Shown here: positions 1 to 12,555 of the stretch, in pieces
Position numbering within the stretch: position 1 is the first letter of the stretch
How the letters are laid out: every line of letters starts with the position of its first letter
Assembly (NCBI GenBank): GCA_022494885.1
Contig: JAGVSM010001667.1
Coordinates: 177,802-241,801, forward strand
Direction of reading: 5' to 3'
DNA: 64,000 nucleotides
DNA from: Micrasema longulum
Taxonomy: Eukaryota > Arthropoda > Insecta > Trichoptera > Brachycentridae
Notes under the pieces: generated by a model
What the model saw: only the letters and a program-made list of their open reading frames with translations
Told to the model about the DNA's origin: nothing
Databases searched by the model: none
Program-made: the position numbers and the translations under genes

Positions 1-338
1 AACAACACTACCGCGTTAAAAAAGCAAAGTCAAAAGCAGGACAGTCGAAAATACTACACAATGGATTTAAACACTGCCGTGACTTACCTTGCTACTTGAA
101 AAATTACATTGGAGACAAATTTAAAATCAACCTTTAAAATCACGTGATGACTGATGATGAGCCACAGGAGAGATTTCATGACTAGGACCTTATAATATTT
201 CTCATATAACCCTAACGGGTTTTTAAAATTATAAATATAAAGTATATATACTTATATACATGGTATTTGTTAGATCCACCACGTGTCTACAAAGATATAT
301 TCGTCTTTGTTTACTACTGTCAATATTGACTAAATATA

Positions 339-1062
339 TATAACACCAGGACTGGCCAACCCAAATTGCACCCTGGGCCGCATTGACGACAGACGTAATA
401 CAAAAATATTTTTTTTTTTTTACAACGAATTTCATACCTATTGATGATTTGTACGTATTATAAAAAAAATGAATGCAGAGGTAATTGAGAAAAACAACAA
501 TACTACAACCAGATGTGAAAAGAAAACACATTAAACCAACAGAAAAATGTATTTGTATAGTAATTAACATTTTTTACAATTTTAACAATCAAAATTATTA
601 ATTAAGACACATAAATTAAACAATATTGCAAATTTTATTTTAAAATAAAACCAATTATCAATGACTACTTTTAGTGCGAGATTTGACTTTCTTTTCGCTT
701 AGGTCCTTAATTTTTATAAATTTATTTCAATAGTTGAAGTTGCACACCTTAACTGGTTTTCCAAATTTGCGAATGTAATTGATGTCCTATTTTTATTTTC
801 ATTATGTTTCATTTTGGAAAAAAAGGTTCAGAAACGTATGTAAAATGTTTGTTCAATATTGCATTGTGGGTAGATTAATTCCATTTGTAAGGTTTCTGAA
901 ACAGTGGAAACATCAACACCAAATGGAGAACTGAACATCTCAAATGCTTTATCATAATTTACTAGTTCTAAATAAAAATATTCGTCATACATGACCGCGG
1001 GCCGCACGTAAGGGTACTGAGGGCCGCATGCGGCCCGCGGGTTAACCAGGGCTGTATAAGAC
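339..1062 (-). mobile_element. Decayed hAT-family DNA transposon, internally deleted
   Basis: Terminal inverted repeats CAGGACTGGCCAACCC (from 347) and, on the other strand, CAGCCCTGGTTAACCC (ending 1054) bound the element. They are flanked by near-identical 8-bp duplications TATAACAC (339-346) and TATAAGAC (1055-1062), the target-site length of hAT elements. Between about 650 and 960 the minus strand reads, with stops and frame breaks, as a transposase C-terminus: a segment like SSPFGVDVSTVSETLQMEL, then FFSKMKHNENKNRTSITFAN. I recognise this as the dimerization region of GTF2IRD2/ZBED-like hAT transposases. No catalytic core remains, so the copy is dead. The subfamily is from memory and less sure than the hAT call. 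Confidence 0.72.
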
Positions 1063-3780
1063 CTTAATAATCTATTGTGCTATTTTAAAAAACATGTTTT
1101 TGTAATTACCTAATAATATAATTTATGTACATTGTAATTGGCAGTAGTGGTGCATTGTACATTTAAATATATCAAAATTAATAACACCTTTATCTTATCC
1201 ACTCACGTCTTCAATTTGAAAAAAAATAATCGAATACTGGAATACTTTTCCAAAACGTTTGATTTGATTTTAACTATTACTACTAATCAAACAACCCGGC
1301 GTAAGGGCGTGTTCCTCTACCACGCTTGCGATCCTGAGAAAGGTGGATGTGATATATTGGTTTTACATATACCTATATTTCATGCCTATATATATAGGGT
1401 AGGCGCTGACTAAAATACTGATTTTAACGAATCTAAATAAATATTTGGTATTCCAAATAGATTTTGAGAAAGTACGCTTGTCATTGCCATTCAAAATTAC
1501 CTATCCAATTAATCGGCACGTAGATACAAATTAGTTAGGAATATTATATTTTAGATTGTCGATAAATAACTGCTTGAGATTAAAATTGGAGCAATCAAGT
1601 AATACAATTACGAAGATAAAAAACATGTTATTTTACCGCAATAGTGCTGTTAAATGTGCTAAGACTGCTAGGTAGGTACATATATTTCGCAATATTGAGG
1701 GGATAGTAGGTAGGTGCCTAAGTAAGCAGTAAAGTAATTATCATTGGTAACTTATACAGCGCATTTTAAGCTAATATAATACTTCAAGGGCGCTCCACAA
1801 GTGACTATACCTACACATTGTACAGTATTGAAATTAATTTTACTTTATAATTTTAGTAAAACTTTTCAGTAGCACAATTTTTGTCATTAGGTACGTGCTA
1901 AGGATTAATTCAACTAATATAATTTAAGGCAAAAACAGCACTGTTCTTTTTAACACAATTATTATTGTTTTGTACCTATATCTGTAGAAATGTAAAAAAA
2001 TACGTTTTTCCGGAGTAGCAAAGATTAGGGTTTTCCCGGTCAGACTTGGCTTTGGGAAAATTTAGATTGATAGTGACAGGCGATTGTATATAAATTACCT
2101 ATAGTATCTTCCTTATGACAAGTAAATTTACAATGCATATATGTATCTATTAAATTATTTTAAAGGGTAGGTACGCCAACGGTGCTGCATTAAAATTCTT
2201 TTAACTCGAATCTAAGAATATCCTTATTTTCATTGTAATTAATTTTTATTGCAATTCCTGCCTATGTTAAAAGTTGCTTCGTAAGCGCGGATCTGAAGAG
2301 GCATAAGGGCATTAAATATATCTAAAGGTACCTAGTACCTAGATATAGCTTTAAATTACTTGTCAATAGATGAAAAGGTAAATACAATAAAAAATAACAA
2401 AGCCTGTTCAACAATTGTAAGTTTTAAAAATTCCACTGTAAAAAACCGATAAACCTTTTAATTCTATGAAATATAAAAAAGTAGAATTTTCTGTTCTGTG
2501 GTAGGGTTCGAGATGGGAGTAATAATATAAGATACAAGTACATAGAATATAGAATATACGTACCTACAGGGTATTAATATGCAGGAAAAAAAGATTTCAA
2601 AGGGCCACACAAAAAACACTTTACAAAAACGTAACAAAAAACTAGTTTTAATTTAATTAGCTGCACGGAATTGTGATTTTATGAAAATAGGTCAGGTTTA
2701 ATAAAATATGTAATCATTATGAATTTTACATCATCCACTAGGTATCAAGTATTAAGTGCATTGTTTATAATTGTTGGTAGGCTTTACTGATGGCAGGTAA
2801 TTATTCACACCTTGTTTATAAATAATGGACGGTCAAGTTCTTGAAATATCATAATAAAACTACCGAATAGATGTTACTGCATAATCATGGAAAAAACATT
2901 TTCCCTATATCTATTGGCAATTCAACTTTTAAGACTGCTAAAAAGTATCTACCAAAAAATATTTTGAAATACAGATACCTATTTGAGAACAAAAAATTTA
3001 CACATTTATTTCCAGTAATTTATTTTGTTCATTAACGCCCAAAAGGTATTTACAAAAAATAAAAATAAAATACATGCTAACATACTAAATAATAAACACA
3101 GAATATACAGAAAAAATATGTGAAATTAGTTAGAAAGGATATAATAAAAAGTTTTACAAAGTAAAAAAAAAACAATAATAACAAAGGTATGCAAGAAAAA
3201 ACAGTAAGCATATGTACAAAAAATGCAAAGATATAAGCTTATGAAATAAATTGTGTAAAGCAAACACAGTACCTAAATAAAGTGTTACGGTAAGCAAGAA
3301 AGACAAATTTAAGTTAAATTAATAAACAAGCAAGCATATATTATCGCGAAAAAAGAAGAAATAAATATATATATATATGAAATGCGTATTTGCCAATACT
3401 GCAATGCAATTTGATATAATAGTAAAAAATAAAAAACAAGTATAAGGTAATAAAAATCAACAAGTAAGTATTTTTTTCAATTTATGGAATTGAATTGTCA
3501 ATTATAGTTTGACGAGCAGCTACAAATAGACTTGATATTGTGGACTTATAGGATAATAAAAAATTGGACAAAATGTCTGCAGCCGTTCCATAAAAATATT
3601 CATATAATTTGGGTATGTTATTGCAAAATACGACTTCATTATTTTGAAAAAATAAGAGATATATCAATTCCTGTATTCTATATGTCTATAGTCTTAGCGC
3701 AGTGTTTTTTTTTCAACCTGCGGGTCGCGGGCATAAGCAAGGCAAAGTAAAAAGTAAGAGATGAAAAACTAGCATTCTGC
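1063..3780. other. AT-rich intergenic DNA, nothing recognised
   Basis: There are only short chance reading frames, poly-A runs and scattered TAGGTACCTA-type motifs. The open frame at 1138-1413 resembles nothing I know and lacks codon-like composition. No gene or clear repeat boundary is visible. Confidence 0.5.
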
Positions 3781-3954
3781 CGGCCTCCGTGGAGTAGTGG
3801 CTAAGACGCTTGACTTGCACACGGAAGGCTACGGGTTCGATTTCCGGTGCGAGCACAAAAATTGCAAAAAAAATAAATGTCCTATTTCTCAAGTCTGGGT
3901 AATCCGTGTTGTAATTCGCCACTGTAATTGGGCCTTCTGGCCTGTTGTGGAGTA
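3781..3954 (+). mobile_element. tRNA-derived SINE, family B, copy 1
   Basis: The head has a pol III A box in GTGGAGTAGTGGCTAAGACG and a B box GGGTTCGATTTCC. A tRNA-unrelated body follows (about 3860-3950), rich in CTGTAATTGGGCC-type sequence. A second copy in opposite orientation lies at 63631-63789 and shares head and body, which shows a dispersed family rather than a tRNA gene. The head cannot fold into a full cloverleaf with paired acceptor ends. Confidence 0.75.
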
Positions 3955-6134
3955 AAATATATATTTTTTTAGATCATCAATTTATAAAGTAGTACCTACC
4001 AATATATCGCGGGAAGATTAGAAAACGGAACAACAATAATGCCTATTATTCAACAATACGAACCGAGTTCTTTGCCTTTCCTACATCAAACCTATTATAT
4101 TACAACGAATCATTTTAGTGTCATTTTAATTACGAGTGCGTAATATATTTTTTTTAGTATCTAAGTGTAGAGTGGAATTTTATTTACATATGTACATACG
4201 TACATGGTAAGATATAATTATATAAGTTCTAAGTGAAAGAATGATTTGAATTCGTGTGACTATTGGGACCAAGGTATGTCATATTTTTTGTACTTGATAA
4301 TAATATAATGAACAGTATAAATGTGCATAAATATAAAACCTTGAATGTTTGTTATTTTTGAGAGTCTTAGGCATATTGTATCACTTGACTTTTGTTTGTT
4401 TAGTTGCTATATTTTACGGAATAAATTGTCACTTTATTTTTAATTATCACCACTATCTTATTCTCATTTATTGTATTTTTATGATTTTGATTTTCTCTCT
4501 CCTTTTTTCCGATTGATTTACATATCCACAATATAGATCGTTATTTTTGTAAAAATAAAACTGCAAAGACGATCGAAGCAAACACATGTGTACATTCCCA
4601 TTATTTTATACGAAAGGCGTTTTTTTATTATCTTTATTAAAAACCATGTTAAAATATTTAAACATTTTTAGAATATTTTATTTTCGTAAATCAGTTGATT
4701 GTTTCATCCCGGGTGTTCATTTAAATATACCTAGGTACATGAAATTTAAAAATTATTTACTATTTTACTTTACGTACCTACCGACCGAAATTAAAAAGCG
4801 GTTTTTTTCCATCACTTGTATCCCTATGTACTTTTTAATTTTGTCTGCTTATGCTGATAGTCGGCATTATGCAGAAAAAATATTAAAATATGTAAAATAT
4901 TTGTGAGTACAAAAAATAATAGGTTGCCAGAAATGTGCAAATAATTCCTTTATTACATATAGAATTTCACAATTTAATATATCCACAGAAATTAATTCAG
5001 GTCTGAACAAGTAAAGTCTTTCTCAAATTAAAAATAAATTATGAGCATAAAAGTCATCTTAAAACAAAACAAAACATTAAACAAAATTAAAGGTAATTTT
5101 CCAAATGCACCTAATACCTTCCGAAAGTTTTGAATATAGATAGGTACTCCGAATTAATTATCGAAGTAACCATGACGCCGTTTCTCTATAGGGGTAGGCA
5201 GAGAAGATATTGGGTGATATGTGATACACCCATAAGTACGAGTACCTATATTTCAAATCAAACGTACTTTCTCCACATTAATATAGTATCTTATATATGC
5301 CCACTGATTAATCTTATTTATTAAATGTGCAGTTTATTTTTTTTAATATGTTTACGCCCGTGGGACTTTTATATGGATGTTTAAACATATATACAAAATA
5401 CTGGATAAAAATAGGAATGGTTAAGTTTTCCTACTTTATTTTGTTATAGAATACAAGACTCGATTATTACAAGTGACAACTTGCCAATGTAATTTTATTT
5501 ATTTAATCATATTATAGCGTTTTTAAGTATCACTATTTTTTTTATAGGGACCTATCTGTAATTGTTTGAGTTGTCATATGAACTAAATTAGGTATAGAAG
5601 GGAGATACAAAAATAAATTAAATATATAATTTATGCATATTAGGTAATATTTTTAGATACACTTTTTAAGGAAATGTAGTGTGCTCGAATTTAACATATT
5701 AAACACACATTTTTTTCAATCGAGGCTCAATCAATAATCTATAGCCCTGAAGCTTCTGTCACGGTCTATTAAATCTCTGGAGGTCTCATATTTGAACACT
5801 TAACAAAAAACAATTAATATGCATTACAGAAATTATAATGATTAATTTTTAGTATTATTGATTGACCTTAAATGATTCGCGGCTCATTTTGCATCGATAA
5901 TATTAGATAATTATATTTATTTATAGCTAAGTATCTGGATAACTGTACATAGGTACTTATGATTATAATTTATACAAATAGTATTTTGGATATTTGTAGC
6001 ATTAACTTTGTGTATCATTGTTATATTTTAGAGTTATATAAATAAAATAATTTTGTTTTATGAACCATTTTTTATTTTATAGTTTTCATTATTTTTATTA
6101 TATACAAATAAAAAGCGGTTCATAAAACAAAGTA
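3955..6134. other. AT-rich intergenic DNA, nothing recognised
   Basis: The sequence is A/T-rich with short frames only (for example 4586-4906 and 5130-5324). These frames show no known domain, no splice-linked partners and no codon bias. I see no gene or mobile element here. Confidence 0.5.
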
Positions 6135-6500
6135 ATTTTTAAATTTATTTAAACAGAGGGAAACATTTTTGAATATGGAAGTCTCGGCATTTACAGGGCT
6201 TATGATCTATCATTGGCTGGTTTGAGTAGCTACTTTACACACTGTGTAACATTCACCATTCTGCCCATGTTTGAACATCCACATTTGATCAATTCTTCCA
6301 TCTGTTGACTTTTGTGAAGTAAAAGAGCTGAAACCTTTATCACGTGGGTCATAAGCCCTGTAAATGCCTAGACTTCCATATTCCCTTCTCAAAAATGTTT
6401 TCCCTCTCTGTTTAAATAAATTTAAAAATGAATAACTCCCTAGGGAGGAAATCCAGCCAGTCTGCAAGCATTTGGACATACTCAAACATTGTCAAAGTAA
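6135..6500. mobile_element. Foldback/MITE family M1, copy a
   Basis: An arm at 6135-6208 is repeated inverted at about 6350-6429. Both contain AAACAGAGGGAAA, AATATGGAAGTCT and CATTTACAGGGCTTATGA. The central part contains ACACTGTGTAACATTCACC. It is followed by a block with the palindrome CTCCCTAGGGAG and CCAGCCAGTCTGCAAGC. The same modules recur at 13818-14415, 24345-24785, 27015-27085, 33190-33510 and 63897-64000. No transposase is encoded, so this is a non-autonomous element moved in trans. Confidence 0.75.
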
Positions 6501-7044
6501 TTTTATTTATATATCTCTAAAACATACAAATAGTACCCACACGTAACTAACCATAATCTATGAGGCATGTTACACTATTAGAAGACGTGTTTTGATTGAT
6601 TAACTTTGAGGAAAAACTAATTACAATGAGCATAAATCAATCTAATGTGAACTAAATATTAAAAAAAACACGTTTTATTTATTTTTCAATAATTAATATT
6701 ATTAATTAATTACTCAATTTTATCTAATCCTAATTATGCAAAAGGTACTTCATTGGTGCACTTATTGCAGGGTATTAGGTACATTTTATTATTAAGAGGA
6801 AACACGGTCTCGCTTTTTCTCATACAAACGCAGTCCCGTATTTTCTCCCTGAAATATTGTACCAGACACTAGAGCAATATTTTTTTTACACACTATAGAT
6901 ATTTATCATTTACGTGTCTCTATCGTTTTGATTTTTGATTATGGGAGCTAAGACCATAAAATAAAACAAAAAAAACAAAAAAGCTCCCAGTTTTATTTAC
7001 CGGCTTCGGACGTACGGTATACAAATATGATAAACAATATGTAT
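6501..7044. other. Intergenic spacer, nothing recognised
   Basis: AT-rich sequence with no supportable gene, RNA or repeat boundary. Confidence 0.45.
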
Positions 7045-7163
7045 CTTTTGGGGTTATTCCGTGTTTGATGGATTTGTTTCAACGTTTCGGCTACCATTGC
7101 AGGAGCCATCTTCAGGGCCGAAACGTCGGAACAAATCCAACACACACGGTATCACCCAAAAAA
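7045..7163 (-). repeat. Inverted repeat with hammerhead-like core (Penelope-like remnant?)
   Basis: Two arms of about 45 bp (7045-7090 and 7117-7163) share GGATTTGTT, ACGTTTCGG and GGGT.AT.CCGTGT as an inverted pair around a loop of about 27 bp. On the minus strand the loop side reads CTGAAGA, then a stem GGCT...AGCC, then GAAAC. This is the order of a hammerhead ribozyme core (CUGANGA, stem II, GAAA). Such cores are known in Penelope-like retroelements. GAAAC can also pair within the long arm here, so activity is doubtful. Confidence 0.5.
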
Positions 7164-7311
7164 GAAACATATTGATAACAGTGACCGTGAAAACCTTCGC
7201 ACCTATTATAAATAATTTTGAAAAACGGAAAAGATATTGCCATAGAAAATTTTATTCTGGTACTCTTCCTAAAAAAAAACATAAAAATCGGTTCAGCGAA
7301 ACGTCGCATTT

Positions 7312-7450
7312 TAATTTAGTTGCGAAATTAACTTTGCTGGACATGTTTAAGTAAGTTTTTAGTGTGATTCCAATTCGCTGTGTTATTTAGAAAGCAATTA
7401 AATCGGGGACTTATTAATCCGGATAATTTGAGTTTTGCCGCGTTATTTAA
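7312..7450. repeat. DNA transposon end, family R3 copy a (pogo/Tigger-like?)
   Basis: The segment with CTGGACATGTT, ATTCGCTG.GTTATTT, ATTAATCCGG and AGTTTTGC is repeated at 17560-17760. Motifs of the form TTATCCGGATAA near the ends suggest the tail of a pogo/Tigger-like element, but no transposase domain is clear. Confidence 0.45.
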
Positions 7451-7719
7451 AAAAGGTAATATTTTCGTTGTAATGATTTACACAAGTATTTCAATTTTGG
7501 GGCCATTTTAAATAACCCACTCTTAGAAAACGCGGTAGAGTTTGTTTCGAACCCCAAACCTCTGGATCTGTGGAGTCCGTAACACTAGCCAATGTGTATT
7601 TATTTCGTCAAAATATAAATAAAATGCAAAACGTATACATATTTAAGTCCTACTGAATTGCAAACATGCAATTCGCCAACAGGTTCTTATTCTAATTTTA
7701 CTATCTTACAGCGATATAA

Positions 7720-8612
7720 GTATATATATAAAAATCAAACAGACGTATTAACAAACAATGACATAAACGAAGACCTTACTATATTGACTAAATGGACAAA
7801 CACAAACTTACTTACACTTAATGAAAAAAAATGCAATATTATCCATTTTGAATCTAGAAAAAAATGTCACAAAGTAGATGCTTACATAAATAATGAACGA
7901 CTAACTGAAATTGAACATGTTAAATATTTAGGACTAACAATAGACAGACAATTGACATGGACAATTCATATCAACAATTTAATTAGCAAAGTGGCAACTT
8001 TATCGAGTCTATTTTTTAAAATCAAAAACTTTGTTCCAATAAAAGAAAAAATTTTAATGTATGAAGCATATGTTAAAACTAAAATATGTTATATGCAACT
8101 ACTATGGGGAACAGGATATCAAAATGACATAAACAGACTACAAAGACAGCAAAATAAAATATTAAAGTTAGTATATGACCTTCCCTATCTAACAGCAACT
8201 AAAGAACTTTTTGAACAAACTAAACAATTAAACGTAACTGAACTCTTTAAACTAGAATCTTTAAAATTTATTCATAAATTAGCCACTGATGTAATTGTAG
8301 ACGAAGAATTAAAACTTGAAAAAAATTGTAGTAAACATGAACACAATACGAGAATATCAGAAAAATATCATATACAATCTTTTAAAACGAGAAAAGGACA
8401 ATCGAGACTTATAAACCATGGACTGAAATTATACAATAAACTACCAGACAAAACTAAACAAAAGACTCAGGCAACCTTTACAAAAGATGTTAAAAATATT
8501 ATTATTAACAGTAGAATTTGAATTTTAAAAGTGAAAATATTTTGTTAAATGTATGTAACCCGTAAGGGTTTATCAATAAAATTTAAATAAAAAAAAAAAA
8601 AAAAAAAAAAAA
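7720..8612 (+). mobile_element. 5'-truncated LINE: reverse transcriptase C-terminus with poly-A tail
   Basis: An open frame to 8521 encodes the end of a non-LTR reverse transcriptase. Visible parts are a segment like YKNQTDVLTNNDINEDLTIL, then KWTNTNLLTLNEKKCNIIHF, then the thumb motif VKYLGLTIDRQLTW.IHI, and a C-terminal connection region (LQRQQNKILKLVYDLP). The insertion is cut just after the place where the YADD active site should be; homology begins near 7720. A short 3' UTR follows, with a small hairpin AACCC/GGGTT (8557-8570), AATAAA and a run of about 25 A. The open frame and long poly-A point to a fairly recent insertion. The clade (CR1/Jockey-like) is an inference. Confidence 0.85.
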
Positions 8613-9216
8613 TCCAACACTAAACAGTCAAGTATAATAATGAAATGTTATGAGTATAATAACTAAATGACATAAGTACAACGATAAAATAATTTCGCGA
8701 GGAATTTATATAATAATTTATTATTTCCGATATATTTAATTAATTCCAACTTAGGTAGAGCAAAATGATCATCTCTTATTTGATTCGTATTACCTATATT
8801 ATACAACTTAGACGTTTGCAACGCTCACGTGGTTTTGTATTCGATTCCTAGTGAGATTATTGAGTTTTCGATTGATTTGATTGTTTTTTTTTCAAGCCTG
8901 ATGACAAGGTGACCTTTTCTGTTCTTTATAATTCACAACGGCAATGAGGCTTCTGTGTCAATTGTGGTATAAACAAAAAATATTAGAAATAAAACTATAG
9001 ATAGTCGCCTTTACAACTCATATTGGGGAGAACGAGGAAATCAACACCACGTAAGGAAAAACTCAAATAACTTTTTTTCGCAGACACTATTTGGTATATT
9101 TTTTGTGATTCATACGTAGTCACGAAAAATGTGCTTCAAAATAAAATAATTTAAAAAATATAAAACCTACCGAAAGTTACTATTTTCCTAATTTTGAAAA
9201 TAAAAGCTTCTTTGGC

Positions 9217-11110
9217 TCCCATTGCCCAAGATACAGAGTAATAAGAGCCATGAAATGGGGTAATGAGATCCATACCTGAACAATAAGAGCCAACATATAT
9301 CTTTAACAAAATATACCATAAAGTATTATTCTTACAAATAGTAAACTGTAACCAAGTATTTTAGCGAACATGCCAAAGAATAAAATAATATTTAAAAATA
9401 ATAACTTTATGTAAACTAACAAAAATCACTAACATAATCTTATGGTGAATGAACTATCTTTAATAATTTTCATGTGCTCTATGGAACATGTGCCCAATGT
9501 GCCCTTTGCCATACCTCCTGCACAGGTAGGTACTACGATTCATTAGATTTTCCAAATTCATCACACATAAATTAATCTAAATGTCCCCTTTCGTGTGACA
9601 AGAAATAAGTATTTATTCCATCTGCCAGTCTGTAACACTAACTATGCACAACCCTCTTACCTCTATCGTTCTTGCTTTAACCATAATGCTTTTTTTTCTT
9701 CTATTTATATATTTAACACGCCCCTTAATTTATTTAAAAATAAATTAAGACTGATTCTTTCTAGCTGCGTGTATCGGATTGTATATCCCACTTGCTATTT
9801 AATGACGCTCACACTTACACACACCTGAACACTTACTCCCACATACACACAAACACACCTATACACTTATTCTCATACAAATACACATACACACACCCTT
9901 TTGTTGTACCACAATGTAGTATGATTTTTATTTAGAAACTTCGCTGGTCTGTTCTCAAATCGTATCTTTTTTATGTTATTATATCATTGTTGACTGTTTG
10001 TTTCTGTAAAATAAATAAATAAAACCGCCATTAGATTAATTTTCAACACTGTTACTACTTTCGTCGTCGCAAATATTACGATCATCAACGATGGACTCGT
10101 TTTACGAGCGGGCTTATTTCCTTAATAGGAATTTTTCACCTTTTTCATTTCCTTTCTTAACTTTCTGTTTTTTTTTATCTTTCCAATTAGCAGTTTATTT
10201 TTTTAAGTACGATGATTTTCGCCCTTTTCTTCTTACACTTAATTTTTGGCGTGGCAGTTAATTTTTCTGAATGTCGTTTACGCATGCTTTTTCTGCTTTC
10301 TCGAAAAATATTTTTTTCAATGTTGACATTTGCAATCCTCAATAAAAAAATATTGTCCTTGACAACAGAGTCAAAAATAACAATGGAACCATTATGAATA
10401 ACATGATTTTTTCAAATAAGCGGATCTTATAATTGAACCTCAACACAATCTTCGCTACACTGCTCTGATTAGATTGAGTACGAAGATTTGATTCCATTAC
10501 AATATACAGTCATCATTAATAAAAGTATTCAGATAGAGTGGACTCTGGGGTTGTTTTATGAAGCGATTTTCCATCATTGTTTTTCCTCTTGATGGCACGA
10601 TTTAGTGTATCCAGGGGACTATTGCAACTTTTATAGCGTCCTGTTACATTTTGCAAAGCATTCGAAATTATCAAAACGTAAAACCTATATAAACTGTTTA
10701 CGTGGGGTAATGAGAGCTACTCGACCACTATTACCCCAGAGGGACATTTTACGGTTTCTATTTTATGGTTAAAAAACAATGGACAGTTTTGATGAAATTA
10801 TCTGTTATTTCTAGATTGTGTTGACTACTTTGGTGATGAATTGAAAAACTTATAACTATAAGTGTCTTAAATACTCACATTTTCTCCATAAAGATCGAAG
10901 AAAATTAGAAGCTGGAAGTAAAAAAACTTTGTCAGCCCTGTTTGAGCACGATACACCAACTAAGATGCAATATAGCCAGATCAACGTATCCCCCCTACGT
11001 TACTCTATATTTTGGAATAATAAAACGTAATCTAACGGGTCGGACTTGCGTACAAGAGCATTGATCCCATAACCCATTACTTCATAGTTCCCATTACCCC
11101 ATGCTTCCCT
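9217..11110. other. Intergenic region with repeated GGGGTAATGAGA-type motifs
   Basis: Short motifs of the type GGGGTAATGAGA(T/G)C and GGCTC(C/T)(C/T)ATT recur at 9217-9300 and 10705-10735, and inverted near 11060-11105 (CCCATTACCCCAT). They could be subterminal repeats of an old DNA transposon. No coding sequence is recognised apart from the LINE tail at 9570-10022. Confidence 0.3.
9570..10022 (+). mobile_element. LINE 3' fragment (reverse transcriptase C-terminus)
   Basis: The frame at 9595-9828 reads YLYRSCFNHNAFFSS, then LNLFKNKLRLILSS. This is the usual last segment of insect non-LTR reverse transcriptase polyproteins. It runs into a CA-rich stretch (9810-9895) and ends near 10010-10022 in AAATAAATAAATAAAA. 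Only the end of the element is present. The call rests on the short C-terminal pattern and is moderate. Confidence 0.5.
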
Positions 11111-12430
11111 AAATACATATACAAGTACAAATTATGTGATATGTACTGTACACACAAAACAATAATTGCTATTTTTTTCATGTACCTACGCCCAAACTTC
11201 CGGATATTGAATTCAATTCCATAAGCCGGAAATCAATTTCCATGCAAAGTATCGTGTAAAAAATACTTTTTTTGAATGAAAATAAAGCAAAGGTTATCCG
11301 TGTAAATTTTATACGTACATGTACAATACTATTGACTATATTATGAGATAAAAAAAACTTCGTTCTCAGATAAAAAGTTTAAAAAGAAGATTTTACCATT
11401 ACTTACATGAGAAGATATTATTTTACCAAAACTTACAAAAATGGAAATATACATTAGGCTTCAAATTATTTAGTGTTTTAATATTTCCTCCACATGGTAT
11501 AGTTGTTAGCATATCAAGGCCTTAAGTTCGATTCCCGATATGGAAAATTACAAATTACTTCGAAGTACGTACATTAATTTGCGTTATTCTAAGGTTATTT
11601 AATTATCTCCCGAAAACCATTATTAACATTGAAGATTTTCAAACGAAAAAAAAATTGAAAAAATACTTCCTTTGTACTTTATAGCTGATGTTTAAAGGTA
11701 ATAAATGTACGTATTTTATATGTATATGAATATGAATGTGTGAAAATAAATATGTTTTAAAAATTGCGTACCACCGAAAAGTCTCTTGACATAGGGTGTA
11801 ATAAAAATTATAATATCTTACTAAATAGTAAGATAGTTAGATCTTAGTTTCAGTTTTTGGAATTTAGATTGTGAGTTGTAACTCTCTTTTTTATCAATTT
11901 TTATTTTATTTTATTAATAAGTTTGTTATTTTTTATCTTTATTTCTAATTTTTTAACTTTATCATAAATGTTTTAAGTATTTTATTATTGTAATTTCTTC
12001 ATTTTTATAATAATACAATTTTTTTTTTTTATTTATTTCGAATACGAACAGATGTACAGGTTAAATGAATATTTTTTTTTTAAATATATAAAATGTATAC
12101 ATAGTAGGGCCTGCCATCCAATTATATGTATTCACTAAATAATACTGTAATAAAGCGACGACGGCTTGAAGTTTAAACCATATAAAAAATAAATATGCTA
12201 TATATTAAAATAAGATAAATATGGACAAAACAAGGAGATAGTGGAAAGGAAAAGAAGGAAATTGATAAGGAGTGGTAAAGAATGATTGAAGGAAAGTGGG
12301 GTGGATATGGTAATATTCTTATTATTATAATATATAAAGTGTAAATAATGTATGTAGCTTGAATAGGTATTTTTGTATCTAGTGAAGCTGCTAGGGATAT
12401 TTTCTTGCTAGTTTAAAAAAAAAAATGATT
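11111..12430. other. AT-rich spacer with one tRNA-like SINE head
   Basis: At 11488-11543 there is a tRNA-like segment with A-box-like TGGTATAGTTGTTAGCA and B box AGTTCGATTCCCG, probably a SINE head fragment on the plus strand. The remainder is A/T-rich sequence, including a poly-T run near 12020, with no gene visible. Confidence 0.4.
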
Positions 12431-12555
12431 AAAAAAAAACAAATGGTTGCTTACTTCTGCAGGGGATAAGTGAAGGGAGCGCGGCGCAGTATCAGACTCC
12501 CCCCTCCCTCCTCCTCGTTTACCCCTGCAGAAGTAAGCAACCATTTGCTTTTTTT
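12431..12555. repeat. Inverted repeat with GC-rich spacer
   Basis: Arms at 12435-12467 and 12521-12553 share CAAATGGTTGCTTACTTCTG and CAGGGG almost perfectly, inverted. They enclose about 55 bp that is unusually GC-rich for this window: GCGCGGCGCAG followed by a pyrimidine tract of CCTCC type. It looks like a small foldback element, and no coding capacity is supported. Confidence 0.7.

Noticed and set aside
1138..1413. 91-codon open frame
   Set aside because: No family resemblance and no coding-like composition; chance frame.
4586..4906. 106-codon open frame
   Set aside because: Phe/Tyr/Leu-rich translation of A/T sequence; no neighbours, splice sites or homology that I can see.
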